A DNA stretch of 10,210 nt from Candidatus Krumholzibacteriota bacterium (GCA_030630165.1 DAOVNN010000079.1:1-10210), one strand, 5' to 3'; positions 1-8,234 are shown, numbered from the stretch's first letter. The notes: generated from the sequence alone by a model not told the origin. A program made the numbers and translations.

Positions 1-2777
1 ATGATCGAGTTGTTGATCACTATACCCATCAGGCTCGTCAGTCCTATTGACGCGGTGAAGGAAAACGAGTAGCCAGTCACGAGCAGTGCCAGTATCGAGC
101 CGATGAACGCGAGCGGGATCGCCGCGAACACGATAAACGGCTGCCGGTACGACCTGAACTGCAGGACGAGCACGGCGAATATAGAGATGATCGTGATCAC
201 TATCGCCTTGAATATCCCTGAGAAGCTTGCCTGCCGGCTCTCCGCTTCTCCCCCGACATAGTACCTGTACCCGGAGGGCCAGGAGTATCCATCGAGCTTC
301 TGTACCACGTCCCTGGTCACTCTGTCGATGGAGTAACCCCGGGCAACGTCGGCGGTCACCATCACGTTACGTTCGAGATTATGATGACTCATCTTTACAG
401 GGGCCGCCTTGAACTCGACGTTTGCGAGCTGTCTTATCGGGATCTGCCTTCCGAGCATCGAGGCGACGTGGATCCTGTCGAGATCCCCCGAACCTGGTCT
501 CGTATCTATAGGCAGCCTGACGACGATATCGTATTCGCTTCCTTCGGCGTCCCGGTACTTCGACACGGGAAGTCCTGATATTGCCGCCCTTACGGTCCTG
601 TCGATGTCTACCAGCGGCACACCGAGTATCGCCGCCTTCTCCCTGTTGATATTGATGTGAAGGTCGGTCTTCGAGGTTCCGAGGGGATTGTAGATGTTGA
701 CCGTCCCTTCGGAGGATCTGATTATATTCTCGACATCCAGAGCCAGGGTCTTCAGCGTTTTCATGTTGTCACCTATGACCCTGATTGCAACAGGGGCCTC
801 GACAGGCGGTCCCTGCTCGAATTCCTTTACCTCTATCCTCGCACCCGGATACCTCTCGAACTCACTTCGCAGTTCGTCTAACAGAACCGCCATCCGGTCA
901 CTCCCGATGTCATCGAGCTGAACGAAGACCTGTGCAAAGTGAGGGCGATTGCTCGGGGAGAACATGTTGTAGTATATCCTCGGGTTGCCGCTTCCTACAT
1001 TCGCGGCGTAGTGAACTACCTCATCGCGATCCTCCAGGACCGACTCGACATACTCTGATATTTTTCCGGTCTTCGCCAGGTTCGTTCCCTCAGGCGACCA
1101 GATATTGACCAGGAACTGCATCTTCCCCGACTTTGGGAAGAGACTGAACCCGACCACGGGAACAAGCGCAAAGCTGGCGACGAATGCCACGAGCGCCAAT
1201 GCCACTACTGTCCTCGGACGCTTCAGCGACCAGCCGAGCGAGCGGCTGTACCTGTCCTCGATGAAACTGTTCAGCAGCCTCCTCGCCCCGCCAGGCTTCT
1301 TCTGAGCGGTACGTTTGAGAAAACGGCTCGACAGGTAGGGCGTGAGGGTCAGGGATACGAGAAGCGATGCGGAGAGACAGTAGATCACCGTCATCGGCAT
1401 GCTCCTGATGAAGTCTCCCGAGACGCTCTTCATGCTCGCCAGCGGCATGAATGCCAGAAGGGTCGTCGCCGTCGCGCTCACGATCGCCCAGCCGATCTGG
1501 CTCGTGCCTTTCACGGCGGCGTCAAACCTGCTGTGTCCCATCAGGATGAATCGCGAAACGTTCTCTACGACGACTATCGCGTTGTCCACGAGCAGACCGA
1601 GAGCGATCACCAGGCCGACGATCGACATCTGCTGCAGTCCGAAACCGTTCATGTCTACCAGGCCGATAGCTATGGCGATCGAGAAAGGTATGGCGAGCAT
1701 CACGATCGCAGAGGCCCGCAGCCCGAGAGCGAGGAGTATCACAATCCCCACCAGGATGACTCCCTGCCCGAAATTCACGAAGAAACCGTCCACCCTGTCC
1801 GATACGCTGACCGACTGATCGAGGACCGTCTCGAGGGTCATCGATGACGGAAGGCTGCTTTCAAACTCCTCGAGCGCTAGCTTCACGCCGTCCATCACCC
1901 TGAAAATATTGGTCCTTTCCTTCTGGGAGAACGAGACCCACACGGCCCTGTTGCCGCTGAAGCGCGCCTTATGGATATCATCCTCGTAACCGTAACCGAC
2001 ATCCGCGATATCCCCCAGATAGACGACCTTTCCGGCGTATGTCGAGATTATCGTCCTCCGGATATCCTCGACCGACGCAAAATCGCCGCTTGTGTGGAGT
2101 GTGAATTTCCTGTCACCGAGTTCGACGCTGCCTCCGGGTATGTCGGCAGCACCTGCCTGTATCGCCCTCGTGACTTCCCAAAGGGAGATCCCCATCGCCG
2201 AGACTTTCTCGAGATCGATAGCGACCTTCACCTGCTGCCTGGGATATGCCTCGATCTCGATATCCGTCACGCCGTACCTGATTTCGAGCAGGTCCTCGAG
2301 TCTCTCCGCCTCGGTCTGCATCTCGTCGTACGAGGCTTTCTCCGATACGATCGCGAGCTGCATGATCTTCGTGTCTGAGATCGACCACTTGATCATCTCG
2401 AGTTCCATTATATCCGCGGGAAGTCCGGCTCTCAGGCTGTTGACCTTCTGCATCACGTCGGAGTACTTCTCATCGTCATCGCTGCCGACGACAAATTCGA
2501 TCTCGATTATCGCTATGCCGTCCTCGATGTCCGAGACGATGGCCTTGATGTCTTCGAGCTCGTTGAGGACGGCCTCGATAGGATCGACTACAAGCTGCTC
2601 GAGATCCACCGGGCTGGCTCCCGGATACACGACTATTATCGACGTGCCGGAAAGCGATACAAGAGGATCCTCGGAACGAGGCATCGTGAAGTACGACACG
2701 ACACCGAATAGCACCATCAGAGCGATGACGGCCGTCGTGAACTGGTTGTTCTCGATGGCAAGTCTCGGCAGTCTCAT
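1..2777 (-). CDS. RND-family efflux transporter permease subunit, C-terminus cut by window edge
   Basis: This is the inner-membrane pump of a tripartite efflux system, which exports substrates using the proton gradient. The frame is open for about 925 codons with no stop and leaves the window; AcrB-type proteins are about 1,030-1,050 residues, so roughly the last 100 are missing. Visible are a first membrane helix after MRLPRLAIENNQFTT, the porter-region stretch with YPGASPVDLEQ, and the TM4 motif GLLVDNAIVVVENV with Asp398-Asn399. The second-half repeat includes FPKSG, and near the edge come IPLAFIGS and GIVINN. AcrB has an Asp-Asp pair in TM4 and a Lys in TM10; here these positions are Asp-Asn and Asn922, a pattern known in other RND branches. 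The ATG at 2777 overlaps the stop of the adaptor gene (ATGA). It is an HAE/multidrug-type pump by overall pattern; substrate unknown. Confidence 0.95.
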   Translation of the reverse strand, partial: MRLPRLAIENNQFTTAVIALMVLFGVVSYFTMPRSEDPLVSLSGTSIIVVYPGASPVDLEQLVVDPIEAVLNELEDIKAIVSDIEDGIAIIEIEFVVGSDDDEKYSDVMQKVNSLRAGLPADIMELEMIKWSISDTKIMQLAIVSEKASYDEMQTEAERLEDLLEIRYGVTDIEIEAYPRQQVKVAIDLEKVSAMGISLWEVTRAIQAGAADIPGGSVELGDRKFTLHTSGDFASVEDIRRTIISTYAGKVVYLGDIADVGYGYEDDIHKARFSGNRAVWVSFSQKERTNIFRVMDGVKLALEEFESSLPSSMTLETVLDQSVSVSDRVDGFFVNFGQGVILVGIVILLALGLRASAIVMLAIPFSIAIAIGLVDMNGFGLQQMSIVGLVIALGLLVDNAIVVVENVSRFILMGHSRFDAAVKGTSQIGWAIVSATATTLLAFMPLASMKSVSGDFIRSMPMTVIYCLSASLLVSLTLTPYLSSRFLKRTAQKKPGGARRLLNSFIEDRYSRSLGWSLKRPRTVVALALVAFVASFALVPVVGFSLFPKSGKMQFLVNIWSPEGTNLAKTGKISEYVESVLEDRDEVVHYAANVGSGNPRIYYNMFSPSNRPHFAQVFVQLDDIGSDRMAVLLDELRSEFERYPGARIEVKEFEQGPPVEAPVAIRVIGDNMKTLKTLALDVENIIRSSEGTVNIYNPLGTSKTDLHININREKAAILGVPLVDIDRTVRAAISGLPVSKYRDAEGSEYDIVVRLPIDTRPGSGDLDRIHVASMLGRQIPIRQLANVEFKAAPVKMSHHNLERNVMVTADVARGYSIDRVTRDVVQKLDGYSWPSGYRYYVGGEAESRQASFSGIFKAIVITIISIFAVLVLQFRSYRQPFIVFAAIPLAFIGSILALLVTGYSFSFTASIGLTSLMGIVINNSI

Positions 2778-3811
2778 CTGACCACCTCTATTCTCGATCC
2801 GTCGATCAGATACAAAGCGCCATCAGTCACTACCATCATCCCGGCCTCGACCGCCCCCCTCATGGCGACTCTGTCGCCAATGAGTTCATCGAGTTGTACA
2901 GGCACCCTCCTCGCGACAGTTCCCGACCCCGATACTATGAATATGAATCCACGTTCTCCGTCTGCGTCTACGACCGACTCGATGGGAACGACGAGCGACG
3001 ACACACTGTCGGATGGATAGATGTCGACCTTCGCCGTAAAGCCGGAAGCCAGCGTCCTGCCCTTCGGATCCAGGTCGAGATCGACCTCGAAAGTACCGGT
3101 CATCGGATCGGCCGAGCCGGAGATCTCGCTTACAACGGCGGGAAAACTGTGATGCGGCCAGGCGTCAAACCGGACCGAAGCCGAATCGCCTTTCCTGATC
3201 CTGATAAGGTCCCTGTCGATCACTCCCACCCTGACGTCCCACCCGTCGCCGGTCACTCCGAAGAGGAAGACCGGCGAGCCGGGTCCTGCCATCTCCGATT
3301 CCTCTGCGAATCGCTTGAGGACCTTTCCGTTCGACGGAGCAGTAATTTTGGAGTGTTTCAGATTGAACTCCGCTATATCGAGAGAAGAACGTGCGACATC
3401 GAGCGACGTCCGTGTATTCTCGTACTGCTCGAGCGTCACGACGCTGTCGCCGTACAGGTTCTTCATCCGCTTGAGGTCCCTCTGGGATTTCTTCCATCCA
3501 CTCTCCGCCTGGATGTACATCGCCGTTATCTCGGCCAGATCGAGCGAGGCAAGCACATCTCCCTTTTTTACGACATCCCCTTCATCGACCTGGATGGATT
3601 CGATTATACCGCCCGTCTTGAACGAGAGTCTCTGTTCGGAACTCGACGAGAGGACGCCGCTCGTCCTGACAGGAATTGTGACGTCCTCATCCGTGATCTC
3701 CACCGCCCTGACCTTGATCGTCCTGACCTCTGCCGCCTCTTCCCCGTTTCCTCCACAGCCCGCGATGAAGACCGCAAAAACAACGCCCATGATAATGGTA
3801 AGTCTAGTCAT
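2774..3811 (-). CDS. RND efflux periplasmic adaptor (membrane fusion protein), lipoprotein
   Basis: This is a 345-residue HlyD/AcrA-type adaptor that would join the RND pump to the TolC-like channel in the periplasm. The N-terminus is a lipoprotein signal: a hydrophobic stretch ending in the lipobox IAGC with the lipidated Cys at residue 19, followed by Gly. The first half of the lipoyl domain is at about 62-90 (GGIIESIQVDEGDVVKKGD), a short alpha-hairpin spans about 95-155, and the second lipoyl half is ITAPSNGKV at about 156-164. A beta-barrel (about 190-265, including DPMTGTFEVDLDL) and a membrane-proximal region follow. The frame is open 15 codons further upstream, but ATG 3811 is preferred: it gives a correct signal peptide and has GAGGGAGAAAGAG just before it. 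The start overlaps the end of the channel gene by 8 bp, and the stop overlaps the pump start. Confidence 0.95.
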   Translation of the reverse strand: MTRLTIIMGVVFAVFIAGCGGNGEEAAEVRTIKVRAVEITDEDVTIPVRTSGVLSSSSEQRLSFKTGGIIESIQVDEGDVVKKGDVLASLDLAEITAMYIQAESGWKKSQRDLKRMKNLYGDSVVTLEQYENTRTSLDVARSSLDIAEFNLKHSKITAPSNGKVLKRFAEESEMAGPGSPVFLFGVTGDGWDVRVGVIDRDLIRIRKGDSASVRFDAWPHHSFPAVVSEISGSADPMTGTFEVDLDLDPKGRTLASGFTAKVDIYPSDSVSSLVVPIESVVDADGERGFIFIVSGSGTVARRVPVQLDELIGDRVAMRGAVEAGMMVVTDGALYLIDGSRIEVVR

Positions 3812-5219
3812 CTCTTTCTCCCTCAAGGCCTGGAACCAGTGCTGCCACCCTTTCAAACTCGGCCTGTCTTATCTGGTAATCGTAAACAGCCAGGATCCTG
3901 TCGACCTCGGCGTTCGTCATTGTCGTCCTCGCGTCGAGAAACTCGACCTGCGAGGCCATGCCGCTGTTGTATTTCTTTCTTACTATCTCGAAAGATCTCC
4001 CCGCGCTGCGCGACCTTGCCGTCGCGGTGGTGATCGCCAGCCCGGCTACGTCGAGATTGGCCCAGGCTTCAGTCACCTCGAGCCTGATCTGCTCGCGCGC
4101 TTCGTCCAGCCTCGTTTCGTACATCCTCTTCTCTATGACCGACTGGTCTCTCCGGGCTTTTCTCTGCAGGCCGTCGAAGAGCGTCCACGACAGGACCAGG
4201 GAACCCATCCAGAAATCGTCTTCTCCACTGAACCTGTAATATTCGCCCTGAAAACCGTAATCAAGTACCAGGGAGATGGAGGGAAGATATTTCGAAGTGG
4301 AGAGTTTCACACCGTTGCCGGCTGCTTCGACCGCGTATTCGAGCTGCCGGAGCTCTTCCCTGCCCGCCTCGGCCGAATCCATCGCTTCGGTAAAGCCGGT
4401 CCGTTCCTCCGCTACTTCATACTCGATCTGCGGAGGATCTATCGCTTCCGTCAGATCCCTGTTGAGCAGGAAATTGAAATACGACGCGGCGAGCTTCCTC
4501 GCCTTCTTCGCTTCAGCTATGTACTGCTCGTTCTGATGGAGTTCCGCATCGGCACGATAAACGACATCGACAGTGGCCATCCCGTTTTCGTGAAGGGAGC
4601 TGCTCACCCTGCGGTTCTCCTCGAGCAGATCCCTTGTCGCCTCGAGCAGCACGACTACTTCCGAGGCCTTCAGCCAGTTGAAATACGATGATTTGATTTC
4701 GGATACGAGCTGTCTTTTGTATGCGTCCCGCTCAGTCCCGGACACCTTGCTGAGATTCGAGCGGATCTTGTAGTTGTACCAGATAGCCGGCTCGAAGACA
4801 GGCTGCATGAGGCGCACCTTTGTCTCATGCTCCTCCTCGCGAAGGAACGGCATCACCTCGTTCTCCAGGACGGGATAATCCTGCGTCGGCAGACCGTTGT
4901 AGGCGAGCAGCTGGTTGAGGGTCCCGTAGACCGGATTCATCAAGTCGCCTATGGGAAATATGATCTCTCGGCCGCCCCCCGCACGCGAATATCTCGCAGC
5001 GATACCTATCGTGGGCAGGAACATCCCCTTTGCCTCGGACAGTACCTTCATGCTCCTGTCGTAAGAGAAATCCTTCTGCTTGAGCGCGAGGTTGTTCTCG
5101 AGTCCAGTCTCCACGTAGCGTTCAAGAACGGGGTCGGGCATCACGGCCGCCGCGGTCCCCGCCAACATCAGCGTGAGCAGAGTCAGCGCCACCGTCCTTG
5201 CATAGTCATACGTCTTCAC
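3804..5219 (-). CDS. TolC-family outer-membrane efflux protein
   Basis: This is a 471-residue outer-membrane channel subunit of the OEP/TolC family, expected to form a trimer that receives substrate from the RND pump and adaptor. A signal peptide covers about residues 1-25 (hydrophobic core, then AGTAAA). Two OEP repeats are visible. The first ends near 180-255 with a long helix containing NGMATVDVVYRADAEL, and the second near 380-462 contains KKYNSGMASQVEFLDARTTM. These matching glycine-then-acidic helix signatures are typical of the family. Strand segments such as SLVLSWTLFDG (about 340-350) fit the beta-barrel part. I chose GTG at 5219 because it begins the signal peptide directly and follows GGAGG about 11 nt upstream. 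The frame is open to ATG 5321 and 5249, but those would put a basic, non-signal leader in front. It overlaps the TetR gene by 14 bp. Confidence 0.92.
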   Translation of the reverse strand: MKTYDYARTVALTLLTLMLAGTAAAVMPDPVLERYVETGLENNLALKQKDFSYDRSMKVLSEAKGMFLPTIGIAARYSRAGGGREIIFPIGDLMNPVYGTLNQLLAYNGLPTQDYPVLENEVMPFLREEEHETKVRLMQPVFEPAIWYNYKIRSNLSKVSGTERDAYKRQLVSEIKSSYFNWLKASEVVVLLEATRDLLEENRRVSSSLHENGMATVDVVYRADAELHQNEQYIAEAKKARKLAASYFNFLLNRDLTEAIDPPQIEYEVAEERTGFTEAMDSAEAGREELRQLEYAVEAAGNGVKLSTSKYLPSISLVLDYGFQGEYYRFSGEDDFWMGSLVLSWTLFDGLQRKARRDQSVIEKRMYETRLDEAREQIRLEVTEAWANLDVAGLAITTATARSRSAGRSFEIVRKKYNSGMASQVEFLDARTTMTNAEVDRILAVYDYQIRQAEFERVAALVPGLEGERDD

Positions 5220-5850
5220 TGCCCGCCCCCCCTCCACCCGACGGCACATCCGCTGCAAGCATCCTTTTGACCTGCTCCATGTAGTATTCGATGATCTCGT
5301 CACAGTCGATGTCGAAAGCATCCGTTATCGCCTTGCACTTCCTGTGGTTGTTCTGGACCACACCGGTCGTCTGTCCCCACAGAAGGATCGCCATCTTTAC
5401 CGGATCGATATCCTGCCTGACGCTCCCATCCTCGATTCCGATCTTCAGCGCGTCGATCAGGATGAGCATAGGATCGTGCTTGCCTATCTTCTCCACCTCG
5501 TGGAACTCGTACCTCAGAAGAGCATCGAAGTAGTCCTCTTGCTCCCTGAAGAACCGCATGTACGCGGCGCCTATCGCCTTCGTCTTTTCAAGCCCGGTAT
5601 CTGCTCCTTCGAAAGCCTCGTGGAACATTCCCGACAATATCTCCACCCCCCTCATGACGACCGCGCCGTGCAGCTGTTCCTTACTGTCGAAGTAAAGGTA
5701 GATCGTTCCCTTGCTCAACTCGGCAACCGAGGCGATATCCTCGATCGTCGTATTCTCGAATCCCTTAGCGAAGAAGATCTTCTCGGCGGCGAGTACTATC
5801 TCGTTTCTCCGCCAGTCCTTCTCCCTCTGTCTTCTCTCTGCCGTTCCCAT
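5206..5850 (-). CDS. TetR/AcrR-family transcriptional regulator
   Basis: This is a 214-residue one-component repressor. The N-terminal DNA-binding domain (about 13-60) has the classical TetR arrangement: RRNEIVLAAEKIFFAKGFENTTIEDIA, then the recognition helix in ELSKGTIYLYF and KEQL. The C-terminal about 140 residues are helical and divergent, as expected for the ligand and dimerisation domain, and end in a Gly-rich tail. It is the first gene of the efflux operon, so it most likely represses its own promoter (5919-5947) and responds to a substrate of the pump; both points are inference. The ATG at 5850 is supported by AGGGAGG with 8 nt spacing. The last codons carry a run of seven G (C on the plus strand, 5226-5232) that also lies in the ribosome-binding region of the next gene. 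The ligand cannot be told from sequence. Confidence 0.95.
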   Translation of the reverse strand: MGTAERRQREKDWRRNEIVLAAEKIFFAKGFENTTIEDIASVAELSKGTIYLYFDSKEQLHGAVVMRGVEILSGMFHEAFEGADTGLEKTKAIGAAYMRFFREQEDYFDALLRYEFHEVEKIGKHDPMLILIDALKIGIEDGSVRQDIDPVKMAILLWGQTTGVVQNNHRKCKAITDAFDIDCDEIIEYYMEQVKRMLAADVPSGGGGAGSEDV

Positions 5851-5916
5851 TTCTGCGGCCTCCCTGTATCGCTCCCGGACTTCAGTGAACTTGCGCCTAG
5901 TGAATGACCCTTACGT

Positions 5917-5952
5917 ATATTATGACCAATAGTCATATTATACGCAATAGTA
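5917..5952. promoter_or_regulatory. Probable TetR operator: palindrome within two tandem 18-bp repeats
   Basis: Positions 5921-5937 form a palindrome with 6-bp arms (TATGAC, 5-nt spacer, GTCATA). The 18 bases at 5917-5934 recur imperfectly at 5935-5952, directly adjacent, with 14 of 18 identical: ATATTAT at the start and CAATAGT near the end are shared. A further ATGACC half-site lies at 5904-5909, again 18 bp from the one at 5922. TetR-family dimers bind such symmetric sites, and the location upstream of the tetR gene fits self-regulation. The sequence features are seen directly; binding by this regulator is inferred. Confidence 0.6.
5919..5947 (-). promoter_or_regulatory. Candidate sigma70-type promoter of the efflux operon
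   Basis: On the minus strand, TTGCGT (5947-5942) is separated by 17 nt from CATAAT (5924-5919), with the palindrome filling the spacer, so a bound repressor would block polymerase. An alternative -10 is the perfect TATAAT at 5942-5937, but no good -35 lies at the right distance from it. Both lie in the AT-rich part of the spacer, 69-97 bp upstream of the tetR start. No hairpin with a U-run follows the LarA-like gene, so read-through from that unit is also possible. Confidence 0.45.
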
Positions 5953-5990
5953 CATAATAAGTTGCATCTTAGCAAATGTTTTTTTATAAC

Positions 5991-7262
5991 TTATTCTATT
6001 TTAAGTAGAAACGAAGCTGTATCAGGGATGACGAGTACTTCTCCTGCCGGCAAGCCGTCTGTCAGGAAAGCAGTTTCTTCAGCTCTCCATCTTCCAAACC
6101 CGAATTTTTTGAGTGAATCATCGGACAATCCCGAGAGGAGCCTTACCTCGATTCTCCCCGTTATCTCGTGGATCGACATCGCCGCCTGGGAATTAAGCGT
6201 GTACTTTCTCGATACCCTCGACGGCACTTCGTCCCTTCCACCGGAGAAATCCTCTTCGAGCGATTCCGAGCCGATACCTTCTCGGCAGGCCGCCGCCATG
6301 AGCAGTAGCCCTCCGTCCTCGGCGGCCAGTGATGCGTGTCTTATCGCCTTGTGGGCCTGGAGCAGGTTGATATCCTTCGGAGATCCTCCGGCCGACGCGA
6401 CGACGATCTTCCGGCGCCTGCCGGGATGCAGAGTGTATAATTCCCTGAGTTTCGATACCGAGGTACGATGAGCCGCATCGATGTCACCTGCACTGACGAA
6501 TGCCGGCTCCCCTCCCGCTCCGGTTACGGCGCATATCATAAATACCGGCCCCGGCATGAACGAGGCTCCCTCGATCATATCCTCGTGAACCGGATTGCCG
6601 TCAAGTATGCCCGGTCCGCATCCGCGTGCCGGCCCTTCAGCGGGATCATCCCTCAGCGACAGCCTGTGATTGGCCATTATCGTCTCTTCACCCGAGATCC
6701 CCGGCAGAATCAGTTTCCTGCCTCCGCCGAAGCCCGCGAAGTAATGAAACGAAACTGCGCCGGCACCGATGACAAGCGCCGATTCCACCACTCTTCTGTT
6801 AAACAGGCAGCGTGTACCGTAAGATGTAGTACCTGCCTCAACAAGCGATGACTTATCACGGGCGTCGTGCTGGACGATGCTGTACCTGCCGGCGACCGCC
6901 GCCCCGAGCTGCGCCTCGATCTCGGCTGCCGACTGGTCGCGGTGCATACCGCTGGCGATGTAGATGGTGGTCTGCTGCGGTCCCGCTCCATGCCTCTCGA
7001 GATATTCGAGGACCGGAACGAGAACAGCCGCCGCCGTTCTGCCTCTCGTAAGATCGGATACCAGTACTGCGATCCTGCCCGAAGCGGGGATCAGGCCGGA
7101 AAGATGGCAGCATCCTTCCGGATGCTCGAGCGTCTTTTTGATTGAAAGAGAAGTATCGGGAAGTGGATCGGGAAGCGTGCAATCAGCGATTTCGGGCTCG
7201 GCTCCCCCCGGGAGAGGAACTGAGATCTCTGAATCTCCATAAGGAAGCAGGATCGGATCCAT
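5991..7262 (-). CDS. larA: LarA-family nickel-pincer-nucleotide-dependent 2-hydroxyacid racemase/epimerase
   Basis: This is a 423-residue member of the LarA (lactate racemase, formerly DUF2088) family. Such enzymes invert a 2-hydroxy acid carbon by hydride transfer through a nickel-pincer nucleotide cofactor. The family signatures are intact: SDLTR (Arg73), SGMHR (His107), HYFAGFGGGRKLILPG (His173 and cofactor-attaching Lys183), ANH (His199) and SPKD (Lys296). The spacing is one residue off the Lactobacillus plantarum LarA positions as I recall them (H108, H174, K184, H200). All catalytic and metal residues appear present, so it should be active if cofactor is supplied. The substrate is uncertain: the family also contains malate and other hydroxyacid racemases. 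ATG 7262 is preferred over GTG 7268 because AGGTGA lies immediately upstream. It follows the carbamate kinase by 18 nt and is probably cotranscribed. No LarB, LarC or LarE maturation gene lies in the window. Confidence 0.88.
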   Translation of the reverse strand: MDPILLPYGDSEISVPLPGGAEPEIADCTLPDPLPDTSLSIKKTLEHPEGCCHLSGLIPASGRIAVLVSDLTRGRTAAAVLVPVLEYLERHGAGPQQTTIYIASGMHRDQSAAEIEAQLGAAVAGRYSIVQHDARDKSSLVEAGTTSYGTRCLFNRRVVESALVIGAGAVSFHYFAGFGGGRKLILPGISGEETIMANHRLSLRDDPAEGPARGCGPGILDGNPVHEDMIEGASFMPGPVFMICAVTGAGGEPAFVSAGDIDAAHRTSVSKLRELYTLHPGRRRKIVVASAGGSPKDINLLQAHKAIRHASLAAEDGGLLLMAAACREGIGSESLEEDFSGGRDEVPSRVSRKYTLNSQAAMSIHEITGRIEVRLLSGLSDDSLKKFGFGRWRAEETAFLTDGLPAGEVLVIPDTASFLLKIE

Positions 7263-7272
7263 GATCACCTGA

Positions 7273-7287
7273 CGCCTGAATCAGGCG
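7273..7287. repeat. 15-bp palindrome across the carbamate kinase stop codon
   Basis: Seven-base arms CGCCTGA and TCAGGCG flank a single base. The TGA stop of the carbamate kinase lies within it, and the ribosome-binding site of the LarA-like gene follows directly. As RNA it could form a 5-bp stem with a 5-nt loop, possibly affecting coupling between the two genes. There is no U-run, so it is not an intrinsic terminator. Confidence 0.4.
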
Positions 7288-8234
7288 CTGTCCGGAACTA
7301 TATGTGTGCCGACCTTACCTTCGACGGCTTCCCTGAGGGTGTCGGAATGCGTAATGATCGCCGACCGGCCGCCGGACTCGACGAAATCAATGGCAGCCCT
7401 GATCTTCGGTCCCATGCTTCCGGCGGGAAACTCGTAGGCCTCGTACATCTTCCGCATCTCGGAAACTTCGACCTTACCAAGTCCCATCTGCTCAGGCTTT
7501 CCGAAATCAATATATACCTGTTCCACGTTTGTCAGGATTATCAGATTTTCCGCCCCTATACCTGAAGCCAGCGCCGAAGCGGCCCTGTCCTTGTCGATGA
7601 CAGCCTCGATGCCCTCGAGCTTTCCGTCCCTGCGGACAACGGGTATCCCGCCTCCGCCAACGGCGATCACGACTATGTCCTGCGAGAGGAGGTGTGATAC
7701 GACATCGACTTCCACGATCTCTCGAGGTGTAGGACTCGCTACGACCCGACGGTAGCCCCTGCCTTCCGCGTCTTCCTTCATAACCCAGCCATTTGTCCGC
7801 TCCAGATCCTTCGATTCTTCGAGGGAATAATACGGTCCGATCGGCTTTGTAGGATCCTGAAATGCGTCGTCATCCTCATCGACAACGACCTGGGAGACTA
7901 TCGATACCACCGGGTTCTCGATCCCGCGTCCGCGCATAACATTCCCGAGGATCTGCTGCATCATGTATCCGATACCGCCCTGCGAGTCGGCCCCGCAAAT
8001 ATCGAGCGGCATCGGCGGTATCCTGTCCTTCGCAGCCTCGTTCCTCTCGAGGATGTTCCCGACGATCGGGCCGTTCCCGTGGATGATTATCACTTTTCGG
8101 CCCGCCTGGACAAGGTCAGCCACATGCTCCATCGAACGGGTAGTGACATCTCTCTGTTCCTCTATCGTCCCCGTGCCGTCGGACGGGATTATCGCGTTCC
8201 CTCCGAGGGCCACCACATCGATTACGCCAGCCAA
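7281..8234 (-). CDS. arcC: Carbamate kinase
   Basis: This 317-residue protein has the usual length of carbamate kinase, which reversibly transfers phosphate from carbamoyl phosphate to ADP, giving ATP, ammonia and CO2. Motifs in order: ALGGNAI (9-15), HGNGPIVGN (52-60), the family-specific DICGADSQGGIGYMMQQ (78-94), KPIGPYYS (130-137), ASPTP (166-170), VGGGGIPV (192-199), IDKDRAA (213-219) and SMGPK (273-277). The start is TTG at 8234: an in-frame stop lies two codons upstream, GGAGG sits at good spacing, and the Rossmann-like core starts within a few residues. No ornithine carbamoyltransferase, arginine deiminase or ureidoglycolate/allantoin gene is beside it, so the source of carbamoyl phosphate is unknown. 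It sits between an aminotransferase (76 nt upstream) and a LarA-like gene (18 nt downstream). Confidence 0.95.
   Translation of the reverse strand: MAGVIDVVALGGNAIIPSDGTGTIEEQRDVTTRSMEHVADLVQAGRKVIIIHGNGPIVGNILERNEAAKDRIPPMPLDICGADSQGGIGYMMQQILGNVMRGRGIENPVVSIVSQVVVDEDDDAFQDPTKPIGPYYSLEESKDLERTNGWVMKEDAEGRGYRRVVASPTPREIVEVDVVSHLLSQDIVVIAVGGGGIPVVRRDGKLEGIEAVIDKDRAASALASGIGAENLIILTNVEQVYIDFGKPEQMGLGKVEVSEMRKMYEAYEFPAGSMGPKIRAAIDFVESGGRSAIITHSDTLREAVEGKVGTHIVPDSA

Noticed and set aside
2894..4033. Plus-strand open frame of 379 codons
   Set aside because: It is antisense to the adaptor gene and its translation is low-complexity Arg/Asp/Pro-rich with no recognisable domain.
3315..4691. Long plus-strand open frame of 458 codons
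   Set aside because: It lies antisense to the adaptor and TolC genes, whose minus-strand products show clear family motifs. Its translation resembles no domain and is rich in Arg, Pro and Ser as expected of a shadow frame.
5962..5985. Terminator-like sequence: short TTGC/GCAA stem followed by seven T on the plus strand
   Set aside because: The stem is only 4 bp and no plus-strand gene lies upstream; it is in the wrong orientation to terminate the LarA-like gene.
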